Below, one piece after another: positions 23,076 to 34,250 of a stretch of DNA of 64,000 bases. This DNA is from Pseudevernia furfuracea (taxonomy: Eukaryota > Ascomycota > Lecanoromycetes > Lecanorales > Parmeliaceae): positions 682,001 through 746,000 of the forward strand of contig JAIUPT010000021.1 of NCBI GenBank assembly GCA_022315425.1, written 5' to 3'. A model generated the notes under the pieces. It was not told the DNA's origin. It worked only from the letters and a program-made list of their open reading frames with translations, and did not search any database. The translations under genes were made by a program, and so were the position numbers. The first letter of the stretch is position 1; every line of letters begins with the position of its first letter.

Positions 23076-23602
23076 TGCTTGGGGCGGAGGCTGGGAGGAT
23101 GGACGGAGAGGGTGGGCGAGGATTGAGGGTCTAGGAGACGACGATAATACACCAAAGCAGTAAATTGGAAAACGATAGCTAACAAAGGTGTGTCGGTACG
23201 TATGACTCGCCGTAGAATCTGCCGCTAGCGTATTCGGACATTCAGCCCTATGCTTCGCGACTTCTTAGGATTCTGAGCGCGTCTTGGAGATCAGTATCTT
23301 TTCAATATCGATAGTTCATATCTTTACTTCTTGGTCCCTTTTCCTGGTTTCATGACCCCGATTGTACGGAGCAGGGCGCCTTATCTCTCATCTCTACCTC
23401 ATAAGTGGACTCAATCGTCGGGACCTGAATTACCGCAAAGTGTTTCTCCATGCCGGATGCCCCTCTTGCCGGTACATGCTTCCTGTGCAATTTTCCGTGA
23501 CTGTCGTGAAAATACTGAAAGAGATGCTGCTGGGCCTCCATCGCAGACTCTCAGCTTCCTTGCGCCTTCAGAAGCAGATTCGGTACACAATAAGAACGCG
23601 TC
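23076..23602. promoter_or_regulatory. Shared divergent promoter region of GPI8 and CDC45
   Basis: The 527 bp between the two start codons contains pyrimidine-rich stretches on both strands, for example the purine run at 23010-23060 just inside GPI8 and CT-rich DNA before CDC45. No specific factor site was recognised with confidence. Confidence 0.4.
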
Positions 23603-26242
23603 ATGTACCTCCCACGCAGTCTCATCTCCCACCTCTACCAACATCTCCTGCGGAACAATCACCCTCTGTCATCCCCTGTCCTAATCTTAGTCGCACTAGA
23701 GCCCGATGCTCTCTGCGCCTGTCGAATATTCACAGCACTCCTCAAACGCGACTACATTCAGCACAAGATTCAACCTATCTCCGGCTATGCAGATCTTGCA
23801 CAAGCGGGGAGAACCATGGTGCAGCCGATGAAGATCCAGCAAGGTGGAAGCGGAGGGCTGGTAGTATGTCTCGGTGTAGGGGGGCTTGTCGATATGTCAA
23901 GCGAATTGGGACTGGACTCTGGTGACCGAGGAGAAGACTTGTCCGGAGGCGTCGAAGTATGGCTCATTGACGCCCGACGCCCGTGGAATTTAGGAAATGT
24001 CTTTGAAGGGGATCCAGCCGCTGTTGCCCTAAGAGAGATCAGCGGCGATGCTGCAGCAAGTAATCCACATGTTGATAATGGCCGAATACAACCGTCATAT
24101 AAGCCTGGTCGAGGCGGAATCATAGTGTACGATGATGGAGACATTGATGAAGAACTGGGTGCTGAACGAGAGGCCTATTGTGAACTCACCAGGATGCAAG
24201 GCCTGGAGGATTATGGCGAGGACTCTGATGACTCAGGCGACGAAAGCGATGTTGTAGATTCAATCGAGGGCGGACAGCCCTCAAAAAAGCGTAAATCTTG
24301 GTCGGACCGAGATGAGGAGGGCGAGGAGAGTCAAGACGAGAACAGAAGACCTCGTCAAAGGCGGAGAAGCAATTCTGTATGTGCCATCTTCCTCTGTACA
24401 TTCATATATTCTTGCTAATACAAAGAATAGAGTGGCTTCGTACCCGATTCACCCAGCCGTCGCCGCAGAGAGAGCTCGAGAACTGTAGGACGCTCCTCCG
24501 AAACGTCGCCTTCACCATCGTCGCAAGCTTCGTCACCAGTACCACCGAAATCACCATCGATACGAACATTGCGTCGAAGGCTCCTGCGCGAACGTCGAAA
24601 GTACACTGCCACTCTCGAGAAGTACTACTCCGGTGGTGCGACGTACTCAGAGCCCATCTCATCGATTCTCTACTCCTTGGCCGAGGATCTTGGCCGCGAA
24701 GATAACGATCTTCTATGGCATGCCATTGTTGGGGTCAATTCGCTAGAACTCTACGGGCGAAGCATGACTGGCGTCGGGATATCTACCTCCCTAGATGCTG
24801 GTGGCTCGGCGGGCTGGGGCGGCGAACGAGGGGAGCGAATACGGCAAGTACTACGAGACGAAGTCCGCCGATTGAATCCCCCAGACCCTAGCGAAACATC
24901 TCGAGAGAATGGTCGCGGAGAAAGTTCCGGCGTCATACCTACCACAGCTCGCTCTCCCACAGATAATTCGATCCGACTATCTCCTGAACCCCGTTTCCTC
25001 ATGATCAGACATTGGTCCTTATACGACAGCATGCTTCATTCTCCTTACTTGGCTTCTCGATTACACATATGGAGTGACGTTGGTAGAAAAAGACTGCATA
25101 AGCTTCTGGCCAAAATGGGAGTCAGTCTGAGCCAATGCAAACAGAACTACACGCATATGGATATGGACCTTAAGCGAGGCTTACGGGAGAGATTACTAAC
25201 CTATGCTCCATTGTACGGACTCGATGGCTTAGTGCCGCCGAGAGCTAGCGCTGGTCGTGGAAGAGAAGGCTGGGGTTTCGTGCGAAGCTGGGGCTGGAAA
25301 GCTTGTCTAAGCGCACAAGACGTCGGCGTAATAGTCGGCGCGATCCTTGAGGTGGGAAAGTCTGGCGTGACAGCAGGCGATTCGTCGAGGAATTGGGACC
25401 GTGGAAGAGGCGAGCAGAGAGAGTTGGTGGATGAAGATGGCAAAGCAGAGGGTGAAGAGTGGGTACGGAGATTCTGGGAGGCGTATGATGCTCTTGAGAA
25501 GTAAGTCAAGATCCTGAGTGATATTCTACTTCTGCATTATTCTGACTTGAGACACAGCATCGAAGCACTCAAACACGCACTTCCCACTGCCCAGCATCTC
25601 CATAAAGCTATCCTCCGCACCGGCACCTCCCTCATCGAAAAGCGCCAAATTCGCCATCTACGCGCTTTCCGAATGGCTGTCGTCAAAGAAGGCCCCGATG
25701 TCCAAATGTTCACTCACCCAGCAGCTCTAACAAAACTCGCCCTCTGGGTTGGCGAAGCCATCGCCGAACAGGAGCGGGATCAACGTGGCAAATTAGGAAA
25801 ATATGGCCGAGGTACTCCCCTCGTCTTGGCCAGTCTCAACGAAGCCAGGGGAGTATTTGTGGTCGTCGGCACTGGGGGAGGTGGCGGTGTGGTCGACTTC
25901 ACCGCTCGAGCTAAGCGAAAAGCGAGGCTAGAGGAGAAAGCAACGGCTCGAGCCGCTAAGCTTGCCGAGAAGGAGCGGAAACGGCAGGAGAGAGAGGAGA
26001 GGGAAGAGCAAGAAAGCGAAGAAGAGGAGGAGGATGACGAGGATGAAAGCGATGACGATGATGATGACGATGCTGGGAATGGCTATGGTAAGAACCGGTT
26101 TGGTAATGCGTTTGAGGAAGTTGCCCAGGAGACCAATGCGAGAGTGAGGATTGACAGCTTCGAGCATTGTGTTGTCGAGGTCAAGAAGGAGGATCTGGGT
26201 GGCTTCTTGGAAAGTCTGAGCGTGAAGGCTGTCATTGGCTGA
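23603..26242 (+). CDS. CDC45: DNA replication initiation factor Cdc45
   Basis: Core subunit of the CMG replicative helicase (Cdc45-Mcm2-7-GINS), acting in the nucleus at origin firing and at the fork. Exons 23603-24376, 24431-25500 and 25558-26242 give 842 aa. The start MYLPRSLI with LVALEPDALCACRIF and the Gly-rich segment after it are characteristic of the DHH-fold N-terminus. An acidic and basic low-complexity stretch (about 190-270) interrupts the DHH fold as in other Cdc45 proteins. The junction at intron 2 restores NIEALKHALPTAQHLH, a strongly conserved motif. An unusually long Arg/Glu/Asp-rich insertion (about residues 730-780) lies before the conserved C-terminal region. Introns are 54 and 57 bp. 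Confidence 0.95.
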
Positions 26243-26960
26243 TTCAGAGACTGCTGGATGGGTATTGCATAGCTGATGTTCTTGAAAGCGAGCATCTGCT
26301 GTTTCTCTTATTTTGACCTTGCTGAAAGCGATAGTGTACAGGGACAAGGACAATAACAACATGTACATGGAAAATGGCAATGATAGCCTTCTACCTATGA
26401 CCGTGCTTCTCTGTTTATCCAGTTGCCCACCACGTTGAGCCAGTGCGGCCTGATAACAGTGATGCTGTGAGAAAGAAGTGCAGAGAAAGTGAGGCAAACT
26501 CACATCTTTTCACACCACTTCCCTCTCCTGCTCGCAAATACTACCTGTCACACCTGCAAGACTTGTCAATACCCCGAGTCATCCCATTGCAGCCTGTACG
26601 GCAACCATCCCCGTTTGTTTACCTTTTTTCGTTTACATTCAACCACACTATTCGCCCCCGACGATTATCTGACCAAGCTAGACAGATACACCACCAGTCA
26701 TTTCCTGCCACCTGACAGAATGATTCTTCCTTCTTTACCATCATCTGCTGTCATCAACAACCAAATCACCCGCGTTACATCAGGCGTCAGCTTTCCGCAT
26801 CTCATCAGCGCTCTTGATCTCAGCGCTACCCTCTTCGAACCTTAATCAACATACCACCACCCTCCGACCCTTCACCAAACCTATCGCAAGGTACCCCTTC
26901 CCCTCCCGTCCAGCCATCCCTCGACACCATACCACTAACCCTTTTTCTCCAGCAGCAAAA
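26243..26960. promoter_or_regulatory. Leader of the next gene with a probable 5'-UTR intron
   Basis: The CT-rich region before ATG 26961 contains a likely intron from GTACCC (26891) to TTTTTCTCCAG (26952), with a CACTAAC branch site, which ends eight bases before the start codon. The rest is intergenic with no recognised coding sequence. Confidence 0.4.
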
Positions 26961-27493
26961 ATGCCCGTCCTCCTCTTCCCCGACGTCGCCTACTTCTTCA
27001 TCAAAGCCTACCGTCCCGCCAAAAACCCCCGCACAGGCCGCGTCACCTACGAGCGCACCGGGCGCAAATGGGTCAAATGCAACCTCCATGACCCCGTGCA
27101 GCGGGAACACGCGCATAATTATTACCTGTCCTTGTGTCCGGATGTGAGTAGATTTCCAAACTCTGGGGGGGGGAAAGACTTCCTACCTTGCGGTGAGATC
27201 ATCGTGTGGGCTGGGCTGATGCATATGTGTGTGTTTTGGTGTGTGTATAGATTAGTCAGGAGGATAAAGACAAGGTGGCGAGCGAGTGGGCGGATATTAG
27301 GCATGCGAGGGAGGCGGAGGAGAAGAAGCGGGAGGCGAAGAAGCAGCAGGAGGAGAGGAAGAAGAGGATTGATGCTATGGTTGAGGAGAGTGAGGGGGTC
27401 GCCATGAATATTGCGAAGGCGGAGAAGGCAATAAAGACTGCTGCTGAGGGCAAGAAGGCGGCGGCGAGTTGGATGGATGTGGTGATGGGGTGA
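26961..27493 (+). CDS. Small charged protein, 141 aa, unknown
   Basis: Exons 26961-27143 and 27251-27493 (intron 107 bp, GTGAGT...TATAG) give 141 aa. The N-terminal half is compact, with YFFIKAYRPAKNPRTGR and KWVKCNLHDPVQREHAHNYY. The second half is a highly charged helical stretch (EEKKREAKKQQEERKKR) likely to be a coiled coil. I recall similar short fungal hypothetical proteins with the KNPRTGRxTYxRTG motif but no assigned function. It has no signal peptide or membrane segment. The two exons keep frame and the splice sites are strong, so a real gene is likely. Confidence 0.65.
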
Positions 27494-27908
27494 TTGACTG
27501 AGTGGGCACGCAGACGCTGTGTAGTGGACAGATAAGGGTGTATGCGAAAGGAAGGGGCAATTGTAGAATAGCTTGCTGCGAATGATCGCGCGGGGATAGT
27601 GCTCACTCAAGGGCTTGATTTGCTCAAACAAACCTTGCTTTGTATGAAGTCCAGAACACAAATGCGCCCTTCGCATCGCGCACCCAAAGTCGGCGTCGAA
27701 CCAAAAAGCAAAATGAAAATCATCCAATGGGGTTGGAATTCCGATTTGAGATCTCTTAGACCCTACGACTGTGCTTGTCCATGTAGATGCAAACCTACGA
27801 GTGATGGCTTTGAATGAGTGGCAGTGACTGGATGGGGCCCATCGTGATCTCAGTCAGTTTAGGTCACTGTGCTTCCGAAAAAGACAAAAAGCAAACCACG
27901 GTCAGCGA

Positions 27909-28370
27909 ATGGAGTATGGGCGAAAAATTAACTCACGTGTATATGATAGCAGAGGCCCCTCACCCCCTTCACCTTCTCAAAGTCCTCAGCATTACTACCG
28001 CAAGCCTACAATTCACATTCAGCTCACAGTGCCCGGGAGTCCATCCAAATATACTGGGAACCAACCCAGTGACACTGGGAACCCATTTGGATACAATGCC
28101 CACCTTGGCGACACCTGGGCCCCGAAGTGGCTGATCGAAGCCAACTCAAACACCCACAAAATGATTGTCGAGAAGCAAAAGCGAGAGAGGAAAGAATAGG
28201 AAGAGGCGGAAGATAAACGCACGAAGGAGGAGAAGGAAGCCGATGCAAGCATCAAACAAGAAGAAGGCGAAGGAGGAGAAGGAAGCCGATGCAAGCATCA
28301 AACAAGAAGAAGGCGAAGGAGGCTCTTGACCCGATTCCCCACAACTGCAGCAAGGCAGAAATATGAGCTC
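27909..28370 (+). pseudogene. Possible decayed gene with a 46-bp tandem duplication
   Basis: A 96-codon frame (27909-28199) with GTVAPKWL-like but unassignable sequence ends in TAG. The same frame then continues as a charged stretch. At 28223-28322 a 46-bp unit is repeated twice. Because 46 is not a multiple of three, the second copy is read in another frame, so the duplication itself breaks the reading frame. No family recognised. Confidence 0.25.
28223..28322. repeat. 46-bp direct tandem repeat, two copies
   Basis: Identical units at 28223-28268 and 28269-28314, plus a partial third (28315-28322). The perfect identity suggests a recent duplication. Confidence 0.85.
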
Positions 28371-28652
28371 CATTCCTTGCTGAGAGGAGGAGGTCATGGC
28401 TGTTAGAGGCCAAGGAATGCACTTTTGCGTTGGCAATAATGGTCTACCTTTTCAACAGTCCGGAGAAAAGAACATTATGGTACCATTAGTCAAAACAGCA
28501 CGCTTCTACCGTCGATCAATAGGGTCAATAACCCTGCACGTGGTCAATCAGCCAATTGTGGCATGTCTCACGACGGCAGAACCATTGGTCCACAGTCCTT
28601 CTATCGTTCCTCATCAACGGTCATTATCCGTGGCCATCTTTCTTCCCACAGC

Positions 28653-29427
28653 TCATCGTTCCGCCAATCTCGCCTCTACCTTGTCCCTCTCCTGCTCTTT
28701 CATCTCCCTAAGCTCCTCCTTCGTAGTGTCAAACTTCGCATTCGCCTGGTTGAACGGATTCTCCGGACTCCGCTCAAATTCCTTTCTTATCATATCCTCC
28801 CTCTGCCTCTTCCTTAACCCCTTATGCTCTTCTTCCAACTCTGGCATGCGTCTAGCCTCGTACGCCGCATACGCAGCCTTGAATCTCCTCTCCGGATGTC
28901 TGTCAATCTTTTCCGAAGGGTTGGCGGAGGTGAGTGAGAGGGCGTCGAGGGCATTGTCGATACCGGTGGCGTTAAGGGAGGAATTAGCTTTCGAGGTTGA
29001 CGAAGAGGGTTCGTCGTCAAGCGAGGAGAGGTCGAGGCCTTTGGTCTTTTTGACGGCGGTTTTGGTGTTCTTGGGTGTGGGGCGGGCGTCTTTTTCTTCG
29101 GCGGCGAGGAGGGCATCTTTCTCGGTCTTTTTACGTGCTGCTTCTTGTTTCTTTGCCTCGGCTTCCTCTCTGTAAGTGTGGTTAGATAGAATCAAGTGCT
29201 GAGGGAGAGAAATGTACTTCTTAGCGTTGGATTTTGCGCCTTTGCTCCATTCTTGATCTTCAGATATTGCTTTCTTCGCACCCTCGACTGCGGCTTTTTG
29301 GTTTGCTACTTCAGCTTTCTAACGAGACGATCAGCTACCAGTCTCACAGTGGACAAAGAACGCAGCATTGGACCTTTGCATTGCCAGCAGCCTTCTTGCT
29401 GTTCTCTCCCGCCTGCTTCTTAGGCAT
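28653..29427 (-). CDS. CCDC124/Lso2-like ribosome-associated coiled-coil protein (DUF1014)
   Basis: Exons 29427-29374, 29318-29218 and 29169-28653 give 223 aa. The protein is Lys/Glu/Ala-rich and helical: MPKKQAGENSKKAAGNAK leads to a KKQEAARKKTEKDAL coiled coil. It is followed by the C-terminal globular DUF1014 signature with RRFKAAYAAYEARRMPEL and NPFNQANAKFD. Known family members (human CCDC124, yeast Lso2, fission yeast Oxs1) bind idle 80S ribosomes and help recovery from starvation; Oxs1 was also linked to diamide stress. The same role is inferred here. Intron 1 has an unusual GTCCAA donor but both joins keep frame. Confidence 0.85.
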
Positions 29428-29785
29428 GCTGGACTTTTTCGGAGGCAGGTTCCTCGAGCTCTGACAATTATTTATTCGAATCCGAGGAGCTCGTGATAGC
29501 ACTCGATCCAGGATTAGAAGTCCAAAGTCGAAGTGTCAATTGTTTATTGATGTGCCACTTCCTCCCATTTCCCCCACCAAAGCATCAGCCAAGACTGAAG
29601 CCCTAAGGTAGTTAGGGCTTTTATTTTAGCGGTGGCACACAGCCCTTTGTTACCTTAGGTATGATTAAGGTACCACCAAACTTCATAGCGCCCCAAGAAA
29701 CAATATCAACTCGACTATTACTTTTCTTTCCCATTCTGTCGAATACATTTCAAAAGTATACTAATGCTTCGAAGTCTCGTTAGTC

Positions 29786-30348
29786 ATGGTGGGGTTCTCC
29801 GATCTCTCTAACGAGCTCGTCCTCATGATGTGGGATTTCGTTGATTTGAAAGATATCTACCTACTGTACAGCTTTCTAAGAATGTCTAACTCCAAACCCA
29901 CGAGCTGCCGCGCGAGCACTACAGGCTCGAACATAGACCCTGTTCCATCAGTAACGTGGGTGCCGAACCTGGAAAGCCTCGTGTATTTGACCGAATACTC
30001 GAGGAGGTTTTGATTAACCCCCGGGCAGCTCGCTATCCTATACTATTGAGATCCGATCCACGGGAGTCGGATTGGGAACTTTGGGAACAGGAAATGGGAT
30101 ATGGCCGAGGGATGCTGCCAGTGAGTGACCTGGAGCTTTTCAAGCAAGCTCCCAGGGACGCCGTTCATATCCCAGTGAAAGAACTTGGGGAAGGCTGGTT
30201 TGCAGAAATGGACAACGGCAACGAACAACCTCTGTTCGCGCTCCTCCTGCTTCTATTGCCGAATCTTCGCGAAGTAAAACTTGGCTATTCTCGCAGATCG
30301 TCTATCCCCATTACTGAAACCCTCCGAAGAATCGTGCCGAATAGATAG
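29786..30348 (+). pseudogene. F-box-like protein fragment
   Basis: The first frame (29786-30013) starts GFSDLSNELVLMMWDFVDLKDIYLL, which resembles an F-box helix pattern (LSNEL..MIWDFV....L). Reading then has to shift to the 29956-30348 frame, which ends with LLLLLLPNLREVKLGY, a typical start of Leu-rich segments in fungal F-box proteins. A shift or an unseen intron is needed, and the C-terminal repeats are missing. It is probably a truncated relic of a large fungal F-box family. Confidence 0.35.
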
Positions 30349-30586
30349 GACGATTTGCGTGGGCTTTCAGACCACGGCATTTTCTCGTGCCGCGCAGTCG
30401 AGAGATTGCGCATAAGATACTTCCGAGACACGGGTAAAAGGTGCGCTTCGACATCTGACTGCGCAGCTGTCTAAGAGGCTGCAACAGCGCGCCATTTATT
30501 CTATGTGAGAAACAATTTTTACGACACAGGATTCGTTACCGCCCCTAGTCCTCTAAAGCATACTTTCTCCGGCCTTTTACTACGTA

Positions 30587-31793
30587 GTGAAATGGAAATT
30601 GGTGATGTTTCCTATTTCCTTGATCCTGGCAGGGTTTGCTGCTTCTGCTGTTATGTCGCTCTCTCTGATTCCTCTGCAATTTCTTACGACTTCTGACAAC
30701 CTTTCCACCACCGAAGTGGCATTCAACACATCGAACGCAACAAGCCGGAGCATCGTCTCCTCCACTTCTAGCTGTATTCCTTCGATCTCTGCACTCAACA
30801 ACCCAGACAAATTGCCAACATACGCCTTATTCGAATGCGACACAACCAGATTCGGTCATCCGAACCTGACGAGCTGTCGGGGGGCCCTCATACAGATGCC
30901 GAATGGCTGGGAGGATAGCACTTACGGTGATCGTACTGTCTTCGGTGAAGATGTTGATGTTCCATTGCCTGTTAGATACGCCAGCAGTAAGGAAGTGTAC
31001 ATTTTCAGACGGCGGTGAGCATGTATATGCTAATTACAGGAATAGGCGATGGGTCTTGCATCATCGAGGTCTTTCCAAGGAAAACAGGCGAGATCGATAA
31101 AATTCCACCATCTAAATTGAAAATGAGAGTCCGGTACCTCCTCAAGAAATGTATGGGAGACGGGAATACCGAGGGCGGGATTGGGGAATTCTTGGGTTAG
31201 CATTAATTTGACCTTTCAAGTTGTTCATTTTGAAGTGTAGATCACTAATAAGCCTCCAGGAGAGAAGGGACACCTCTCCGTCGTCGTCAAACAGTCTACT
31301 ACAAATTTTAAGTGTTTCACACCCATGGGCGCAGGTCCAAGACCCTCTGTGTGTCAATCACCTTTGAACACAATGCCTGTATCCCATTCAATGCAGTTGT
31401 TTGGTGAAAAGGGGACGCGGGATATTGATGTCACTCTTCCGCTGAGATACACAGACCGTGAGTAAATATTTCTTACATCTTCGTTACGATCCTCTACTCC
31501 TATACTCTCTTGACTGACTCTAGATGTAGCGAGTGACCAGTGCGTAATTGATATTGTTATAGAGGGACCACCCATTCAGGCTAATTGGTATGACCTTTGG
31601 GGTGCTGCTGCGATCCTTGTGGGTGTCTGCGCGGAGTTAGGAAAGGATGGCGTTTCATCCAAAACAGGTATTGAATCCTCCCATCTTCTCGAAGATTACA
31701 TGGCATTGAAATTAAATGCCAGCTGGCGAGACCGAACTTGCGGTCTGGGTTACTTGTGGTGATTCAACGAGTTTGTTCGAAATCACGGCATGA
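30587..31793 (+). CDS. Predicted secreted/anchored two-module protein, 322 aa, unknown
   Basis: Five exons: 30587-30986, 31040-31195, 31260-31457, 31524-31667 and 31723-31793. All joins are in phase with GT-AG introns of 53-66 bp. The N-terminus has a hydrophobic segment (residues about 5-30, signal peptide or signal anchor). Two related modules follow. Module 1: LTSCRGALIQMPNGWE, TFGEDVDVPLPVRY (with V before F) and DGSCIIEV. Module 2: SPLNTMPVSHSMQLFG, RDIDVTLPLRY and DQCIIDI, followed by ANWYDLWGAA and VCAELGKDG. This is a layout I recall from uncharacterised fungal secreted proteins (pattern FG...V.LP.R, C.I.I, WYD.WEA). No catalytic residues recognised. It lies in a relic-rich region, so it is an accessory gene and possibly host- or environment-related. 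Confidence 0.6.
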
Positions 31794-32083
31794 ACTCCCA
31801 CAAGTGGGTATCGGTGCGCTTGTGATTCAAGCGTAATATTGCGAGGCTCATCTCGTCAGGTATAAAAATTTTCAGGTCGCGGCTAGCTTGAACTGATGCC
31901 AGATACTAGTCTTTGATGAGACACTTTCTACTGCACAACTAGAGCATGGCGACAAAACCGGACGACTGGAAACTTTTCCAAACGAATTATGCGGCATATA
32001 GATTCTGAAGTATTGTTTTAGATGTTTGCATGACTGCATTTCGTGCTCGGGATCCCGGCGATACATACGCCAAACTTCAAACT

Positions 32084-32490
32084 CTATAGTCTCTGATTGG
32101 TATAGAATTGTTCCCTACTCGCCAATACCTCAATCTGGTCGCCAACTTTCATCGAACCAACTTCGACAGCAGGACCCATCATCAAGCCCATACATGCTTT
32201 CAACCTTGCACCTCGGTCAATACGTCGAGTGTTTTCCATGGAGGCCTCCGACTCGGCTTCTATCACTTCAAAGCCATCATCCTCGCTCTCCGCCTCGGAT
32301 TCCACCCCCCTACACCCTTGTCCACGATAACGGTGTCCTGGTTGACATTCGGCAATTAAATCTCGTGCTCCGATATCAGACAACATACTCATTACTCATT
32401 CTCACGCGCTTCCAGTCATCCTCCGCATATGTTTTCGGTCCCGTGATGTATAGCTTGGTACACACTCCGCAAACAGTAAATGCACAGTGA
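32084..32490 (-). pseudogene. MOSC-domain gene fragment, frameshifted
   Basis: On the minus strand three frames together give the C-terminal half of a molybdenum-cofactor sulfurase-type MOSC domain. They are TKLYITGPKTYAEDDWKRV (about 32460-32405), then LPNVNQDTVIVDKGV (about 32345-32300), then TRRIDRGARLKACMGLMM with MKVGDQIEVL (about 32220-32110). The family pattern is a Cys-containing segment, PNVDxxTG, then RxIDxGAxxKxCxGM, then VGDEVEVL. At least two frameshifts separate these pieces and the N-terminal half is absent. Non-functional. Confidence 0.5.
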
Positions 32491-32874
32491 ACTCGACCCA
32501 AACGCCACTTCTGATGTACCGAAAGATGATGCACCAACAACTTACGTCAAGTCGGAACCTTCTCCAACACACTCAAGAGCGGACCCTCACCACAAGCCTT
32601 CGGCCCATACCATAGAACCATTGCAGAACTTCAACTCGCTCCAAGAGTCAACCAGTCCAGAGCCTCTGTCTTTCCGGAATTTGTTCTGCTTGATGACTAC
32701 GTACACTCAAACCAAAGATTCGTTATGCCAACAACAGCGAAAGAATGGTCAAGATTTAACCACGCCCGTCTCACCGCCAAAGGTCCCAGAGATTGGGGTT
32801 CCGACGGGCCCAACCTCGGCAACCATGTCATACTCGAGCAATGAAACGAGACCAATACGGACTGGAATTGTATC

Positions 32875-33111
32875 CCCTACGTGCCGCCCCATGGACCAAA
32901 CATTGTCGTTGCCTTTGGAGATCTCTAACACTACTCCATTGACGTCTACAGTGACGAGAACTGCGTGACTTTTGCGGCAGACACCCTGATTTCAACCAAC
33001 CCGATGGTGGACACGCGTGCCAGTGCTGTATGTTTGTACATGGAGACTGCGGGGTGGGCGGACTGGAAGGTTGCGAAGATTAGCGGAACTGATTTGGGGC
33101 AGGGGCTGTAA
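32875..33111 (+). pseudogene. Coding-looking segment, possibly exon(s) of an unknown gene
   Basis: A frame reads PYVPPHGPNIVVAFGDL, a TAA, then HYSIDVYSDENCVTFAA and DTRASAVCLYMETAGWADW. It ends exactly at a strong donor (GGGCT|GTAAGT, 33108). The stop lies in CTCTAACAC, which could instead be an intron branch point before CTACAG (32952). It may be a real spliced exon or a relic. Neither family nor partner exons could be identified. Confidence 0.25.
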
Positions 33112-33428
33112 GTATACGTGGGCGGGGAAGTTCTGTGTGCTTTTGTTTCTATCAAGGATGGCGGATCATTGCCAAATCTTTTTACACGTTCTGTTACTAG
33201 GTTCTGATGCATATCTGGTTTATGAAGTTATTGGTTGGTTTCGGTAGAGCATTTCATTGCTTTTTGTTGATCAGAGAATGATAGCACGTATGTGCAAGGA
33301 AATGGAAACCAATGAAATCGAGAATACCCAGCGCAAGATGTATCAGAGGTGTGTGTTTCTCACCTATGTTTCACCCCTAGTACGTATCACCATCCCTCTT
33401 GACCAATCCGCGGACCTCGATGGGAATC

Positions 33429-34250
33429 TTAGTACGGATATGCAGACCACACCCACCGCTCTTCATCAAAACAATAGCCCTGCGAGCGAAGTATCTTCCA
33501 TCTTTGATTTCGACTCCCCACTTCCTGGAGAACTTCCCTGAAAGCTCCTATCCGGCACAGACGTCGAAAGTAACGGCCTTTCTGTACACGAGTCAGCCGA
33601 AGCATCGGGCCGTTCAGCAAGCCCGCACTGCAGCCGTTCCTTGGCCGGTGTATTAGATGGAGGTAGCACTCCCGGAAGTCCCGAGTTTGGAGTGCTGATG
33701 CCAGTGGCTCGAGTTCGGTACCGGAGTCTGTTTCCGACCAGAGCACCGCCCTTGCATCCGCTGGCATTTCCGACCATCCGGTTCGCATGAAAAGACCGTC
33801 GCGAGCCGTCCTCGCGTGAGCCGTGCCTTCCTCGTTTACGCAGGTCGCTGCCGTGAACCACTGTACGAACCATGCTTCCCATTGTAGCAAGAGTTGTGGA
33901 GTGCCTCTTGCGTCTACCAAAACTTGGCGGCACTCATTCCATTGTCCGAGCCAGCGGTTGAGCCGTTGCTCGTGCTCGGTCGAACGCTGTGGAGCTGGAT
34001 TCCGGAGACCGTCGAACTCGTATCGGCAGTACGGGCACGAGATCCTGTCCTTGTCAGCTGAAAGCCAGGACGAGATGCAGCCGAACCCAACTATGTGTCC
34101 ACCTGGACATGGTAAACGCACTGGTTCTTCTGCAGGCTCGCCCTCTGAGGGTGGCGTACCGTACTCTTCGTGGCATATTATGCAGGTGTTGGCTTCAGAC
34201 AGTTCTTCCTTTGTGACTCGAGGAAGTTGAGCGAGGAAGTCTTCTGCCAT
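33429..34250 (-). CDS. RING-type zinc finger protein, 273 aa
   Basis: A single-exon frame. The RING finger is N-terminal (about residues 23-82): CIICHEEY, then RLPCPGGHIVGFGCISSWL and CPYCRYEF. The spacing fits a fungal RING variant of the CGHVxGxxCLxxWL type, in which one of the usual ligand positions between His and Cys is replaced by other residues. The remaining 190 residues are Trp/Arg-rich (RLNRWLGQW, WEAWFVQWF) with no domain that I recognise. A role as an E3 ubiquitin ligase is inferred from the RING. Several similar RING proteins occur in multigene families in leotiomycetes and dothideomycetes. Confidence 0.65.
   Translation of the reverse strand: MAEDFLAQLPRVTKEELSEANTCIICHEEYGTPPSEGEPAEEPVRLPCPGGHIVGFGCISSWLSADKDRISCPYCRYEFDGLRNPAPQRSTEHEQRLNRWLGQWNECRQVLVDARGTPQLLLQWEAWFVQWFTAATCVNEEGTAHARTARDGLFMRTGWSEMPADARAVLWSETDSGTELEPLASALQTRDFRECYLHLIHRPRNGCSAGLLNGPMLRLTRVQKGRYFRRLCRIGAFREVLQEVGSRNQRWKILRSQGYCFDEERWVWSAYPY

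Noticed and set aside
25928..26503. Minus-strand frame of 191 codons over the 3' end of CDC45
   Set aside because: Its Leu/Ile-rich look comes from the antisense of an Asp/Glu/Arg-rich insertion in Cdc45; no independent support.
27122..27727. Minus-strand frame of 201 codons over the 141-aa gene
   Set aside because: Low-complexity Leu/Pro sequence from the antisense of a Lys/Glu/Arg coiled coil; the plus-strand exons have good splice sites.
32480..32968. 162-codon Ser/Thr/Pro-rich plus-strand frame
   Set aside because: No domain, poor composition for a real gene, and another frame in the same place (32875-33111) looks more protein-like.
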